Assembly (NCBI GenBank): GCA_023432225.1
Contig: JAEYUW010000002.1
Location: forward strand, 433,112-497,111
DNA: 64,000 bases
Direction of reading: 5' to 3'
DNA from: Verrucomicrobiota bacterium
GTDB lineage: Bacteria; Verrucomicrobiota; Verrucomicrobiia; Opitutales; Opitutaceae
Shown: piece after piece, positions 8,084 through 18,278 of the stretch
Numbering within the stretch: position 1 is the first letter of the stretch
How the letters are laid out: each line of letters opens with the position of its first letter
Notes under the pieces: model-generated
The model's input: only the letters and a program-made list of their open reading frames with translations
What the model was told of the DNA's origin: nothing
Database searches by the model: none
Translations under genes and position numbers: made by a program

Positions 8084-10750
8084 ATGAGATCCGGTGTTTT
8101 TCTGCCTGGCCGTTTTTGCCTGCTGATCGCGTTGACGGTTTTGTTGACCACTGCCGCGCGTGCCACGCGTTACGACGTCTACACGACCGCGGATTTCACG
8201 AGTCTACCGACGCTCGCGGCGGGCGATACGGTGGTCGTTCACGACGGCACCTATTCAAATGTCGGGAGCAAGACCCTCACCGGCAACGGCACCGCGGCGA
8301 ATCCGATCCTCATCTACGCCCAAAATTCTGGCGCCGCCGTCTTCGCCGGCACGACGCACATCGTGCTGTCCGGTTCGTGGCTGACGTTCGCCGGGTTCCG
8401 GTTCGATGGGCAGACCGCGGCGGGCGGAATGCCGGGCGCGGAGAAATGGGGCATCGTTCAAACGGATGCGGATTCGAGTGATTGCCGGATCACGAACTGC
8501 ATGTTTCGCGACTTCAATGCGGGCGCGGTGACGGGTAACACTTACTACTGGCTGGTTGTTCAAGGCTACCGACACACGATCAACTACAACAGCATCGAGG
8601 GTAAGACGACGATCGGCGCCTCTGTCGTGTTCGCCACACCGGAGGCGGACAAGACCACGCCGCGCAATCACCTCTTCGCCTTCAACTATCTCGGGCCGCG
8701 CACCGTCATTGGCAGCAACGGCTACGAGGGCATCCGCGTCGGCGACAGCGGGCACCAAGGCTGGAACATGGCGTCGGTCTTCGAATTCAATTATTTCTAC
8801 CGAACGATCTACGGCGCAGGCGAACCGGAGGTGATCTCGAACAAGTCGGCGAACAACCTCTATCGCCACAACACCTTCATCGAAAACCGCGGCCAGCTCT
8901 GCCTGCGCCACGGCGACAATTGCATCGTCGAAGGGAATTTCTTCTTCGGCGGCAACGTTGCCGACTCCGGCGGCGTGCGCATCGTCGGCCAGAATCATCT
9001 CGTCCGAAACAACTACTTCCAGGACATCGCGGGCAGCGGCGTGACATCCACGATCGTGGTGCAAAAAGGCGACCCGAACTGGCCGGCGAGCGACGACTCC
9101 ACTTCCTACGAGGTCGCGAACAACGCGAAGATTTTCCACAACACCTTCCTCAACTGCCAGCAGCCGATCTTCCTCGGTCGCAACAGCAGCGGCACCAGCG
9201 CGCTCGATCCGACGGGCGTCGAGGTGCGCAACAACGTCGTGCAAAGCGCCGCGAGCGGCGGCGCCGTTTTCGACATCGGCTACAGCACTTCGGCGATCGC
9301 ATTCGGCGGGAACTACGTTTTCCACCCGAGCGCCAACTACGGCGTCACGGGGATCTCCGGCGTCACTTACGGACCCAATTCGCCGTCGCTGAGCCAGGAC
9401 GCGACGCTCGGCTACGCGATTCCCTCGAGCAGCAGTCCCGTGCTCGGTCTCGCCAGTGCCACGACACCCGCGACGTCGCTCGACATTCGCGCCCTCACGC
9501 GACCGGCGAGCGGCAAGGACAGCGGTTGCCACGAGCAGGAAGTGAGCGGCAGCGGCGTCGCCCCGCTCGAACGTGGTGACGTCGGGCCCGAATTCTACGG
9601 CGGCCCGGCCGGCAGCTTCATTCCCCCGGGCAGTCAGGTGGTTGCGCCCGCGTTCTCGCCGGGCGGCGGCAGCTATTCGTCGACGCAATCCGTCACGATC
9701 ACTTCGGCGACCAGCGGCGCGTCGATCCGCTACACGACGAACGGCTCCACGCCGACGGCGACGTCCGGCACGCTCTACAACAGTCCAGTCAGCGTCGCCT
9801 CGTCACTCACGTTGAAGGCAATCGCCTATAAATCCGGCTTGTCGGACAGCGCGGTCACGACGGCGGCTTACACCGTGTTGCCCGCCGGAGGCACGACGAT
9901 CACGAGCGCCTCCGGCTTCGCGAATGTCGCGCTTTCCTCAGCGCCCGCGGGAACATTCACGGCCGAGTTTGACGCGCTGTCGTCGGTCTCGCCGGCGAAT
10001 GCCGTCGCCGGTCTCTCGTCCGGTGCCGCGACGGGCTACACGAACCTCGCGTGCATGGTGCGCTTCAACACCACCGGCCAGATCGACGCGCGCAACGGCG
10101 GCTCGTTCACGACGAGCACGATCAACTTCACCGCGAACACGCTCTACCACTTCCGCCTCGTCGTGAACGTGCCGGCGCACACTTACTCCGCCTACGTCAC
10201 CGCTCCCGGCGGCAGCGAGCAGGTGATCGGCACCAACCTCGCGTTCCGCACCGAGCAGGCCGCGGTCACCAGCCTCAGCCACGCGAGCTTCAACGTGAAC
10301 GCCTCGCCCGGCGGCGCGCTCACTTACTGGCCGGTCACGCTCAGCGGTATTTCGGCGGCGAAGTTTTCCATTCCCGGAGCGAACGTCCTCGCGAGCGCCA
10401 ACGATGGCAACGTGCCCGCCAACACCGTCGACGGCAGCCTCGCGACGCGCTGGTCGGCGCAGGGCGACAACCAGTGGATTCGTTACGATCTCGGTGCGGT
10501 GAAGACACCCGCGTGGGTCCGCATCGCCTTCCTCAACGGCGACACGCGCACCTCCACCTTCGATGTGCAGCTCTCCTCGAACGGCACCGACTGGACGAAT
10601 GTCTACAGCGGCACGAGCAGCGGCACCACGACCGCGCTGGAAACCTACAACTTCTCGAACGCTGCCGCGCGCTACGTGCGCATCGTCGGCCACGGCAACT
10701 CGGTGAATCTCTGGAACAGCATCACCGAAGTCGAAGTGTGGGGCTATTGA
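8084..10750 (+). CDS. PL6 polysaccharide lyase (chondroitinase B/alginate lyase family) with CHB_HEX_C and discoidin/CBM32-like domains
   Basis: About 888 residues from ATG 8084, which starts a clear signal peptide (MRSGVFLPGRFCLLIALTVLL...). The 22 extra codons of the longer frame would bury that peptide. The catalytic beta-helix (about 28-500) shows the PL6 signature: EVISNKSANN with the Brønsted-base Lys at about 254, and LCLRHGDNCIVEGNFFFGG with the acid Arg at about 275. PL6 enzymes cleave uronic-acid-containing glycans (alginate, dermatan sulfate) by beta-elimination. After it come a CHB_HEX_C-type domain (about 520-605, IRYTTNGSTPT), a jelly-roll-like stretch, and a C-terminal F5/8-type-C carbohydrate-binding domain (about 765-888). 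A GH105 gene that could act on unsaturated products lies two genes downstream. Confidence 0.9.
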   Translation: MRSGVFLPGRFCLLIALTVLLTTAARATRYDVYTTADFTSLPTLAAGDTVVVHDGTYSNVGSKTLTGNGTAANPILIYAQNSGAAVFAGTTHIVLSGSWLTFAGFRFDGQTAAGGMPGAEKWGIVQTDADSSDCRITNCMFRDFNAGAVTGNTYYWLVVQGYRHTINYNSIEGKTTIGASVVFATPEADKTTPRNHLFAFNYLGPRTVIGSNGYEGIRVGDSGHQGWNMASVFEFNYFYRTIYGAGEPEVISNKSANNLYRHNTFIENRGQLCLRHGDNCIVEGNFFFGGNVADSGGVRIVGQNHLVRNNYFQDIAGSGVTSTIVVQKGDPNWPASDDSTSYEVANNAKIFHNTFLNCQQPIFLGRNSSGTSALDPTGVEVRNNVVQSAASGGAVFDIGYSTSAIAFGGNYVFHPSANYGVTGISGVTYGPNSPSLSQDATLGYAIPSSSSPVLGLASATTPATSLDIRALTRPASGKDSGCHEQEVSGSGVAPLERGDVGPEFYGGPAGSFIPPGSQVVAPAFSPGGGSYSSTQSVTITSATSGASIRYTTNGSTPTATSGTLYNSPVSVASSLTLKAIAYKSGLSDSAVTTAAYTVLPAGGTTITSASGFANVALSSAPAGTFTAEFDALSSVSPANAVAGLSSGAATGYTNLACMVRFNTTGQIDARNGGSFTTSTINFTANTLYHFRLVVNVPAHTYSAYVTAPGGSEQVIGTNLAFRTEQAAVTSLSHASFNVNASPGGALTYWPVTLSGISAAKFSIPGANVLASANDGNVPANTVDGSLATRWSAQGDNQWIRYDLGAVKTPAWVRIAFLNGDTRTSTFDVQLSSNGTDWTNVYSGTSSGTTTALETYNFSNAAARYVRIVGHGNSVNLWNSITEVEVWGY

Positions 10751-10807
10751 CGCGCGCCGCTGCGTGACCCCGCGGAAGTTTTCACCTCCACCAACCCCAA
10801 ATCCCCC

Positions 10808-13174
10808 ATGATCATCCCATCCCGCTCGTTCGCCGGATTGCTGACGCTGTGCCTCGCCGCCGGCGCCCCTGCGTTCGCCCAGAGCACCCCCACGCCCAGC
10901 AAGGAAGAAACCGTCACGCTCTCGCCCTTTGAAGTGAAGGCCGAGGAAAACCGCGGCTACGTCGCCGCCGAGACGCTCACCGGCACGCGCGTCGCGACCC
11001 AGATCAAGGACCTGCCTTACACCGTGAACGTGATCACGAGCGAGTTCTTTGAGGACTTCGCGATGTTCCAGCTAGACGACACGCTTACGCAGGTCGGCGG
11101 TCTCACCGGTCTCGACGTCGGCGGAGGTTTCAATCTCCGCGGCTTCGTCTCCTCCTCGCAGTTGCGCGACGGCTTCTACCGCCAGGGCCGCTACGGCCAG
11201 ACGAACATCGATCGCGTCGAAGTCATCAAGGGCCCCAACGCCGGCATCTACGGTCGCAGTTCGCCGGGCGGCATGGTCAACATGATCTCCAAATCCCCGC
11301 AGAAGGCCGAAACGCAAAAACTCACTGTGCGCGGCGGCAGCTTCGGGACTCTGCAAGGCACCCTCGAAGCCACCGGCACGATCGGATCGCCCCGCACTTA
11401 CTACATCGCGATCGTCAGCCAGCTGAACCGTGGCGGGGACGTGGACTATTTCCACATGCGCGAGAACCAGGCCTACTTCGCGGTGAAGCACGACTTCAAG
11501 AACGGCGGCCACCTGCTGTTCTCGGCGGAGCACTTCAAACAGTTCCGCCACTCCCAACTCGCCGCCGCGCCGATCATCACTGACCAGAAAGGCACCGCAT
11601 CCAATCTCGATGACGAGGTCATCGGCTACGCCAAGAATCTCGCGCGCTACCAAGCCTACGGTCCGCACAGTGAGAACTCGCGTTCCAACGACACGCTACG
11701 CGCGAGCTACGACCGACAGCTCAATGACGTCTTCACCTTCCGCGCCGGCGCGCAGATCTTTTCCGCCAAGCTGCAGAATTTTAACGCGAACACCGGCTTC
11801 GGCGCGGTCACGATCAACAGCACCAACGCCGCCAACAATCTGACCTCCACGCGCGGCGCGACGCCGAATCGCGGCCGAATCAACGAGGACGGCGGCGGCG
11901 TGCAGCTCGATCTCGTGGCGCGCTACAACCTCGCCGACAAAAAAATCGCGAACAAGACCCTCGTGACGGTCGACTACAACGACTACTACCGCTTCGACCC
12001 GACGCGGAACAGCGCCGCGGCCGCCGCGCTCGCAGCGTGGCAGGCGACGGGCTCGGGGCGCATCGTCGCGCTCAATCCGGACTACACGCCGATCTCGGCA
12101 CTCACCTATTTCACCGGCACGACCGAAGATCCCTTGGGCGCCGCCTCGCGCTACACGCGCCGCCGGATCAGCGTCGTCGGCGGCCAGTTCCGCCACGAGT
12201 CGCGTTTCAAGGAGCGCTTGCTCACCTATGTCGGCTCACGCTTCGACAAGGTCCATTTCAGCCAGCTCGAATACGTGACCGCGATCGACGGCGTCACGCC
12301 GACGATGGACGCGCCCATCCCGGTCAAGCGCGACGTGAACCAGTTCAAACCCAACGCCGGCGCGCTGTTCAAGGTGAAGGAAAACTTCCGCGTCTACGCG
12401 AACTACAGCGAAAGCTACTTCGTCAACCAGGGCGAGAATCCCGTCGACGTCGCCAGCGCGAACTACAAATCGGAAACCGCCAAGGGCTGGGACTACGGTT
12501 TCAAGGGTTCACTCTTCGAAGACCGCCTGAACTTCACCGTCGGCTTCTACGACATCCAGCGCTTCGGCGTTCGCGTGACGGACTTCGAGGAGTCGCCCGT
12601 CGGCTCCGGCAACTTCGTGAGCGTCGTCCGCTCCGATGGTGACCAGCAGGTGGACGGCTGGGAAGCGGACGTGAACTGGTCGATCAGCCGTTCGTGGTCC
12701 ACGGGCGTGAGCTTCGCCCACGTTAACGCGTCCTACAGCAACTTCGGCACGAGAAACCCGCAGGCCATCGGCCGCCATGTGCAGAACATCTCGCCCGAGA
12801 ACGGCGGCGCGTGGATCAAATACAGCGGCCGCGAGGGCCGGCTCAAGGGCTTCTCCGCCAACCTCGGCGTCACCTACATCGCGGAGACGCCGACCGAAAG
12901 TCCCATCGCCGGCGACACCGTCGCCATCGTCAACGGCGTGCCGACCGTCACGCGCAGCACCAACCAGTGGAAACTCACCGTGCCGTCCGTCACACTGTGG
13001 AATCTGGGCTTGTCCTACAAATGGAAACAAAGCGCGCGCGCCAGTCACTCGCTCCGCTTCAACGTGAACAACGTGTTCGATCGCGACTACCTCAAGGTCG
13101 GCAAGAGCCTCGGCGATACCCGCGGCGTCTTCCTGAGCTACACGCTCACGTTCTCGAATCTCTTCGCCCACTGA
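10808..13174 (+). CDS. TonB-dependent outer-membrane receptor
   Basis: Predicted protein of 788 residues with a signal peptide (MIIPSRSFAGLLTLCLAAGAPAFAQ). After it comes the segment VTLSPFEVKAEENRGY, common in verrucomicrobial receptors. The plug domain (about 55-160) includes TGTRVATQIKDLPYTVNVI and VEVIKGPNAGIYGRSSPGG. The remainder alternates as a 22-strand barrel and ends with an aromatic-rich strand. The plug looks like the ferrisiderophore (FecA/FoxE) subgroup, but in these bacteria the same subgroup is common beside glycan-degrading genes. Its place between the lyase and the glycosidases argues for oligosaccharide uptake (inference). Iron-complex uptake cannot be excluded. Confidence 0.93.
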   Translation: MIIPSRSFAGLLTLCLAAGAPAFAQSTPTPSKEETVTLSPFEVKAEENRGYVAAETLTGTRVATQIKDLPYTVNVITSEFFEDFAMFQLDDTLTQVGGLTGLDVGGGFNLRGFVSSSQLRDGFYRQGRYGQTNIDRVEVIKGPNAGIYGRSSPGGMVNMISKSPQKAETQKLTVRGGSFGTLQGTLEATGTIGSPRTYYIAIVSQLNRGGDVDYFHMRENQAYFAVKHDFKNGGHLLFSAEHFKQFRHSQLAAAPIITDQKGTASNLDDEVIGYAKNLARYQAYGPHSENSRSNDTLRASYDRQLNDVFTFRAGAQIFSAKLQNFNANTGFGAVTINSTNAANNLTSTRGATPNRGRINEDGGGVQLDLVARYNLADKKIANKTLVTVDYNDYYRFDPTRNSAAAAALAAWQATGSGRIVALNPDYTPISALTYFTGTTEDPLGAASRYTRRRISVVGGQFRHESRFKERLLTYVGSRFDKVHFSQLEYVTAIDGVTPTMDAPIPVKRDVNQFKPNAGALFKVKENFRVYANYSESYFVNQGENPVDVASANYKSETAKGWDYGFKGSLFEDRLNFTVGFYDIQRFGVRVTDFEESPVGSGNFVSVVRSDGDQQVDGWEADVNWSISRSWSTGVSFAHVNASYSNFGTRNPQAIGRHVQNISPENGGAWIKYSGREGRLKGFSANLGVTYIAETPTESPIAGDTVAIVNGVPTVTRSTNQWKLTVPSVTLWNLGLSYKWKQSARASHSLRFNVNNVFDRDYLKVGKSLGDTRGVFLSYTLTFSNLFAH

Positions 13175-13275
13175 ACTCTGTAGCTAATGCGCTAGGGTGG
13201 GCCGCCGTGCCGAAACTGCGATTCGGGGGAATCGCAGGGCGCGGCGGCTCATTGGCTCCGCGGTCCCGCGGTGAG

Positions 13276-14442
13276 GTGCGCCGCGCTCGCGGCGGACGCA
13301 TTGCGCTGCGCCTGCTCTGCGGCGTTGTGCTCGCGCTCGGCAGCGGATCGCTTCGTGCCGAGACCTTCGACTTCGGCGCTTGGCCGGCGGGACAATCGCC
13401 GGAAGAGATCGGCCGCCGCGTCGCTGAGCGCTACCTCGCCAGCCCGCATCAGAATCACGGTCGCCCGACGCCGCCGCGCGTCATCAACTACGCGGAAGTG
13501 TGCACATGGTGGGGCGCGCTGGTCTTCGCTGCGCAAACCCGGGACGAGAAACTCCAGGCGCGTCTCGCCGAGCGCTTCGAGCCGTTGTTTCGCGAAAAGA
13601 AAGCGCTGGTGCCGGTGCCCGATCACGTGGACTACACGGTGTTCGGCGCCGTGCCGCTCGAACTCGCGATTCAAACCGGTGAGCAGCGCTACCTCGCGCT
13701 CGGCGAGTGGATGGCGTTCAAGCAATGGTCTGAGCCGTTCGGTCGCCGCGTCACCGCGGAGTCGCGCGAGTTCCATCGTAGGGGCTACACGTGGCAGACG
13801 CGGCTGTGGATCGACGACATGTTCATGATCACCGCCGTGCAGTCGCAGGCGTGGCGTGCCACAGGCAACCGAATCTACATCGATCGCGCCGCGCGGGAGA
13901 TGGTGCTCTACCTCGATCGCCTGCAGCAGCCGAATGGCCTGTTTCATCATTCTCCCGCGGCGCCGTTCTCCTGGGGCCGCGGCAACGGCTGGATGGCCGC
14001 CGGCATGAGCCTGCTCTTGCGCGAACTGCCGGTCGACAGTCCGGAGCGACCGCGTATTCTGGCCGGATATCGTCTGATGATGGCGAGCCTGCTTCAGCAT
14101 CAAGGCGCCGACGGCATGTGGCGCGAGTTGGTGGACGATCCGGCGGCGTGGCCGGAAACCTCCTGCACCGGCATGTTTGCCTTCGCGTTCATCACCGGCG
14201 TGAAGGCCGGCTGGCTCGACGCCGCGACCTACGGCCCCGCCGCGCGAAAAGCGTGGCTCCAATTGACCACCTACCTCGACGACAAGGCCGACATGCGCGA
14301 GATCTGCCAGGGCACCAATATCCATGATTCCGCGAAGCACGGCCCGGATGGTCGCGCTTACTATCTCGCCCGCGAACGCCTCGTGGGCGACATGCACGGC
14401 CAGGCTCCGGTGCTGTGGTGTGCCGCGACGCTCTTGCGATGA
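13276..14442 (+). CDS. GH105 unsaturated uronyl hydrolase (YteR/YesR-like)
   Basis: About 388 residues from GTG 13276, chosen because it puts a basic n-region (VRRARGGR) before a hydrophobic signal core. Another GTG at 13207 is possible, and the frame upstream overlaps the receptor gene. Family marks are RLWIDDMFMITAVQSQA, with the catalytic Asp near residue 180, the GRGNGW segment (FSWGRGNGWMAAGM), and the end motif around GTNIHDSAKHG. GH105 enzymes hydrate the unsaturated uronic acid left at the non-reducing end of oligosaccharides by polysaccharide lyases. That matches the PL6 gene upstream. The stop overlaps the next ATG as ATGA. Confidence 0.9.
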   Translation: MRRARGGRIALRLLCGVVLALGSGSLRAETFDFGAWPAGQSPEEIGRRVAERYLASPHQNHGRPTPPRVINYAEVCTWWGALVFAAQTRDEKLQARLAERFEPLFREKKALVPVPDHVDYTVFGAVPLELAIQTGEQRYLALGEWMAFKQWSEPFGRRVTAESREFHRRGYTWQTRLWIDDMFMITAVQSQAWRATGNRIYIDRAAREMVLYLDRLQQPNGLFHHSPAAPFSWGRGNGWMAAGMSLLLRELPVDSPERPRILAGYRLMMASLLQHQGADGMWRELVDDPAAWPETSCTGMFAFAFITGVKAGWLDAATYGPAARKAWLQLTTYLDDKADMREICQGTNIHDSAKHGPDGRAYYLARERLVGDMHGQAPVLWCAATLLR

Positions 14443-16268
14443 GCGAAATCCCTTTCGAGCCCTTCATGAATATCCCGCCAACGTCGCTCTCCGCGTCCGC
14501 TTTTGCCCGGTTGCTGCTCCTCGTCTCGCTGAGCGTGGCGGCGGCAGCCGAGTTGCCGCCGCCCGGCCTGCGCTCGCTCGACGAACCCGATCCCGCCCGC
14601 GATCTGCGCGTCGCCTGGCATCGCGAGGCGCGCTTCGGGTGCTTCGTGCACTGGGGCGTCTATTCTGGCCCCGCGGGCGTGTGGAAAGGCCGTGCCGGCG
14701 GCACGTATTCCGAACACCTGATGCGCACGCTGGAAATCCCGCGCGCCGTGTATCTCGAGGAGATCGTGCGGCCCTTCAACCCCACCGGCTTCGACGCGGA
14801 TGCGTGGGTGAAGCTCATGCGCGATGCCGGCATGCGCTACCTCGTCATCACGGCGAAGCACCACGATGGCTTCGCGATGTATCCGTCGAAGGCGTCGAGC
14901 TACAACCTGACGCAGCAGACGGCGTTCAAGCGCGACCCGATGGCGGAGCTTTCCGCGGCCTGCAAAAAACACGGCCTAAAATTCGGTTTCTACTACTCGC
15001 ACGCATGGGACTGGGAGCATCCCGATGCGATCGGCAACGCCTGGGACTACGGTAAGCCCGGCGGCGAATCCGGCTGGTGGGAGCAGCATCCCGAACTCGT
15101 CGCGCGCGCGACGAAATACGTGGAGGAGAAATCCATCCCGCAGATTCGCGAGCTCATCGCGCTGTATCGGCCGGACATCCTGTGGTTCGACACGTCGAGC
15201 AAGACGCCGCCCGAACTTTGTCGTCGCATCCTCGCGGCGGTGCGCGAGGCGGACTCCTCCGTGGTGATCAACAGCCGCATCGGCGGCGGCGCATTGGGCG
15301 ACTACCGTTCGACGGCGGATCGCCCGGCCTATTTTCCGGAGGTCTTTTCTCATTGGGAGGCGATCCCGACGACCAACGAATCCTACGGCTACAAGCCGAG
15401 TGACACCTCGCACAAGTCGCCGGCGCATTTCGTCCAGCTCCTCGCGCAGGCAGTGGGGAAGGGCGGCAACATTCTGCTCAACATCGGACCGAGCGGCGAT
15501 GGCGTCATCGATCCGAAGGATCAGGAGATCTTGCGCGGCATCGGTGCGTGGATGAAGGCGAACGGCGAAAGCATCTACGGCTGCGACCGCACGCCGCTGC
15601 CGGTGCAGCCGTGGGGCACGTCCACCCGCCAGGGCAACCGCCTCTACCTGCACGTGTTTTCCTGGCCCACCGACGGCAAACTCATCGTCGGCGGACTGCG
15701 CAGCACGCCGCTCGCCGCCCAGCTGCTCCACGGCGGCGAGCTGCCGCTGCGACGACTCAACTCCGACGATCTCGAAATCACCTTGCCTGCGCGCGCACCG
15801 AACGAGATCGACAGCGTCATCGCGCTGGATTTTCCCGCGCAGATCGCGGCGAACAAGGCCCAGCGTCTCGCCGGCCCCGCCTATCTCCACGTGATGGACG
15901 GCCGGCTCGACGGAAAAGGCATTCGTTACGGCGACGGAAAGACGCACCGCGATGTGGTGGAGGAGTGGAGCAGCGCGGACGCGACTGTCACGTGGACGGT
16001 GCGGGTGCCGCAGAGCGAACGTTTTCGCGTGGCCGTTCACTACAACACTGCGACCAAGAGCGCGCGCGGGGCGTTCGCGGTGGAAGTCGCGAACCAATCC
16101 CTTGCGGCCAAGGTGGTGCCGACCGACAACATGGCCGCATTCCGCACCGACGCGATTGGGGAGGTGACGCTCGCTGCCGGAGAGCACACCGTCGTCGTGC
16201 GCGCGACGCAGCTCGACGGCGACAGCCTGATGCGCCTGCGCGGCCTCGAACTCACTCCTGTTCCATGA
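14439..16268 (+). CDS. GH29 alpha-L-fucosidase (exported), with C-terminal extension
   Basis: About 609 residues. The start at 14439 overlaps the GH105 stop (ATGA). An ATG at 14466 would give a tighter signal peptide (MNIPPTSLSASAFARLLLLV). The GH29 domain spans roughly residues 45-400: EARFGCFVHWGVYSG, YLVITAKHHDGFAMY, and RPDILWFDTSS with the nucleophile Asp at about 251. GKGGNILLNIGPSGDG follows. A beta-rich tail of about 130 residues may bind sugars. The enzyme removes alpha-L-fucose from glycans, probably in the periplasm. A second, different GH29 gene lies 2 kb downstream, so the two may cut different linkages. Confidence 0.93.
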   Translation: MSEIPFEPFMNIPPTSLSASAFARLLLLVSLSVAAAAELPPPGLRSLDEPDPARDLRVAWHREARFGCFVHWGVYSGPAGVWKGRAGGTYSEHLMRTLEIPRAVYLEEIVRPFNPTGFDADAWVKLMRDAGMRYLVITAKHHDGFAMYPSKASSYNLTQQTAFKRDPMAELSAACKKHGLKFGFYYSHAWDWEHPDAIGNAWDYGKPGGESGWWEQHPELVARATKYVEEKSIPQIRELIALYRPDILWFDTSSKTPPELCRRILAAVREADSSVVINSRIGGGALGDYRSTADRPAYFPEVFSHWEAIPTTNESYGYKPSDTSHKSPAHFVQLLAQAVGKGGNILLNIGPSGDGVIDPKDQEILRGIGAWMKANGESIYGCDRTPLPVQPWGTSTRQGNRLYLHVFSWPTDGKLIVGGLRSTPLAAQLLHGGELPLRRLNSDDLEITLPARAPNEIDSVIALDFPAQIAANKAQRLAGPAYLHVMDGRLDGKGIRYGDGKTHRDVVEEWSSADATVTWTVRVPQSERFRVAVHYNTATKSARGAFAVEVANQSLAAKVVPTDNMAAFRTDAIGEVTLAAGEHTVVVRATQLDGDSLMRLRGLELTPVP

Positions 16269-18244
16269 GCTTCATGCACCGTCACTGCCTTCCGCTCATT
16301 TTCATTGCGGCCTCCCTCTTCGGCGCGCCCGAAAGCGTGCCGCTGGCTCCGCTCATCAATCCCCGCGACTCGGATTACGAACACGCGCGTCCCACCGTGG
16401 ACACAAGCACGGCGGGCCGGCCGCTCACGATCGCAGGACGAACCTTCGCTCGCGGGTTGGGCACGCAGGCGGACAACCGCACGGCGGTGGAGCTGAGAGG
16501 TGCGCATCGCTTCACCGCCTTCGCCGGAGTGGACGACGCCTCCGCGCGGGATTTGCCCGTGGTGCTCGCGGTCGAAGTCGACGGAAAAGTGCGGTGGCGC
16601 CAGGAAATGCGCAAAGGCGAGCCCGCCGCCGCCATCGATCTCGACGTCCGCGGCGCGCAGACGCTCGTGCTCGTGTGCCGCGACATCGGCAACAACTACA
16701 CGCAAACGCTCGTGAACTGGGCTGACGCGCAGCTGACGGTGGACGGCGAGAAACCAATCTCGATCGTCGCCCCGCCGCTCGATGAGGCAGCGGAGATTCT
16801 CACGCCGAAGCCGCCCGCGCATCCGCGCGTCAATGGTCCGAGCGTGTTCGGCGTGCGACCGGGTCATCCGTTCTTTTATCAGATTCCGGCGACAGGCGAG
16901 CGCCCGATGCAGTTTGCCGTCGAGCCATTGCCGGAAGGCCTGACGCTCGATGCCGCCACCGGCCGCCTCACCGGGCGCATCGCTGCGGCCGGAACTCATC
17001 GCGTGACGCTTCGGGCCACGAACGCGCGCGGCACCGACACGCGCGTGCTGCGCATCGAGGTCGGCGAGCGCATCGCGCTGACACCGGCGATGGGCTGGAA
17101 CAGCTGGAATTGCTGGGGCGTTTCCGTGGATCAGGAAAAGGTGCTCGCGTCCGCGCGCGCGATCGTGGCCACCGGCCTGATCAATCACGGCTGGTCCTAC
17201 ATCAACATCGACGACACGTGGCAGGGCAGCCGCCCGGGCCCGACGCGCGCGTTGCAACCGAACGCGAAATTTCCCGACCTGAAGAAATTCTGCGATGAAC
17301 TGCACGCGATGGGTCTGAAGGCGGGCATCTACTCGACGCCGTGGATCACCAGTTACGCCAGCTATCCGGGCGGCAGCGCGGACAATCCCGCGGGCGATTG
17401 GGAGAAGCCGCCGAAGCCCAAGCAGCCGAATCGCAAGATCAAGCCTTGGCACCTGGGCGAGTTTTCGTTCGCGACGACCGACGCGCGACAGTGGGCGGAG
17501 TGGGGCTTCGATTATCTCAAATACGACTGGAATCCCAACGAACCGCCGGAAACCAAAGCCATGGCGGATGCGCTCCGCGCTTCGGGGCGCGACATCGTCT
17601 ACAGCCTGTCCAACAACGCGCCCTTCGAGCGGGCCGCTGCGTTGTCCGCGCTCGCCAACTCGTGGCGCACGACGGGAGACATTCGCGACATCTGGGGCAG
17701 TCTGCGCGGCATTTGGTTTCAGCAGGAGAAATGGCGCGAGTTCGCCGGGCCGGGACACTGGAACGATCCCGATATGCTCGTCATCGGCCCGGTCGATGTC
17801 GGCAGCGGCAAGAGCATTCGCCCATCGCGCCTGACGCCCAACGAGCAATATACGCACCTTACGCTGTGGTGTCTGCTCTCCGCGCCGTTGCTCATCGGTT
17901 GCCCGGTGGAGAAAGCTGACGAATTCACGCTCAGCCTGCTCTCGAACGATGAGGTTCTCGCGATCAACCAGGACGAACTCGGCCAGCCGGCGAAGCAGCA
18001 AATCGTCGACGGTCGCAAAATGGTTTACCTGAAGCACCTCGCGGACGGCTCGCACGCCGTCGGGTTCTTCAATCTCGCGCAGGAGCCGCAAACGATCGCG
18101 GTCACGTGGTCGCAACTCGGGCTGAAGCGGCCCGCCCGCGCGCGCGATTTGTGGCGGCAGCGCGACGTCGCTTTGTCGGGCGACGACGGCTTCGCGGTCG
18201 AAGTCGGCCGCCACGGCACCTACCTGCTGCGCGTGTGGCCGTGA
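16265..18244 (+). CDS. GH27 alpha-galactosidase with NPCBM-like and Ig-like N-terminal domains
   Basis: Predicted protein of 659 residues. The ATG at 16265 overlaps the GH29 stop (ATGA) and begins a signal peptide (MSFMHRHCLPLIFIAASLFG). A much longer in-frame extension upstream lies inside the GH29 gene and is a shadow. Residues about 25-165 resemble NPCBM (ARGLGTQADNRTAVEL, FTAFAGVDD). About 185-272 is a putative Ig domain (LPEGLTLDAATGRLTGRIAAAG). The GH27 barrel starts at MGWNSWNCWG (276). The nucleophile is in YLKYDWNPN and the acid/base Asp in WRTTGDIRDIWG. The function is removal of alpha-galactose, possibly arabinopyranose, residues. Confidence 0.93.
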   Translation: MSFMHRHCLPLIFIAASLFGAPESVPLAPLINPRDSDYEHARPTVDTSTAGRPLTIAGRTFARGLGTQADNRTAVELRGAHRFTAFAGVDDASARDLPVVLAVEVDGKVRWRQEMRKGEPAAAIDLDVRGAQTLVLVCRDIGNNYTQTLVNWADAQLTVDGEKPISIVAPPLDEAAEILTPKPPAHPRVNGPSVFGVRPGHPFFYQIPATGERPMQFAVEPLPEGLTLDAATGRLTGRIAAAGTHRVTLRATNARGTDTRVLRIEVGERIALTPAMGWNSWNCWGVSVDQEKVLASARAIVATGLINHGWSYINIDDTWQGSRPGPTRALQPNAKFPDLKKFCDELHAMGLKAGIYSTPWITSYASYPGGSADNPAGDWEKPPKPKQPNRKIKPWHLGEFSFATTDARQWAEWGFDYLKYDWNPNEPPETKAMADALRASGRDIVYSLSNNAPFERAAALSALANSWRTTGDIRDIWGSLRGIWFQQEKWREFAGPGHWNDPDMLVIGPVDVGSGKSIRPSRLTPNEQYTHLTLWCLLSAPLLIGCPVEKADEFTLSLLSNDEVLAINQDELGQPAKQQIVDGRKMVYLKHLADGSHAVGFFNLAQEPQTIAVTWSQLGLKRPARARDLWRQRDVALSGDDGFAVEVGRHGTYLLRVWP

Positions 18245-18278
18245 TGGGCGGCGACGCGCGGAGTATGCTTTTTCTTTT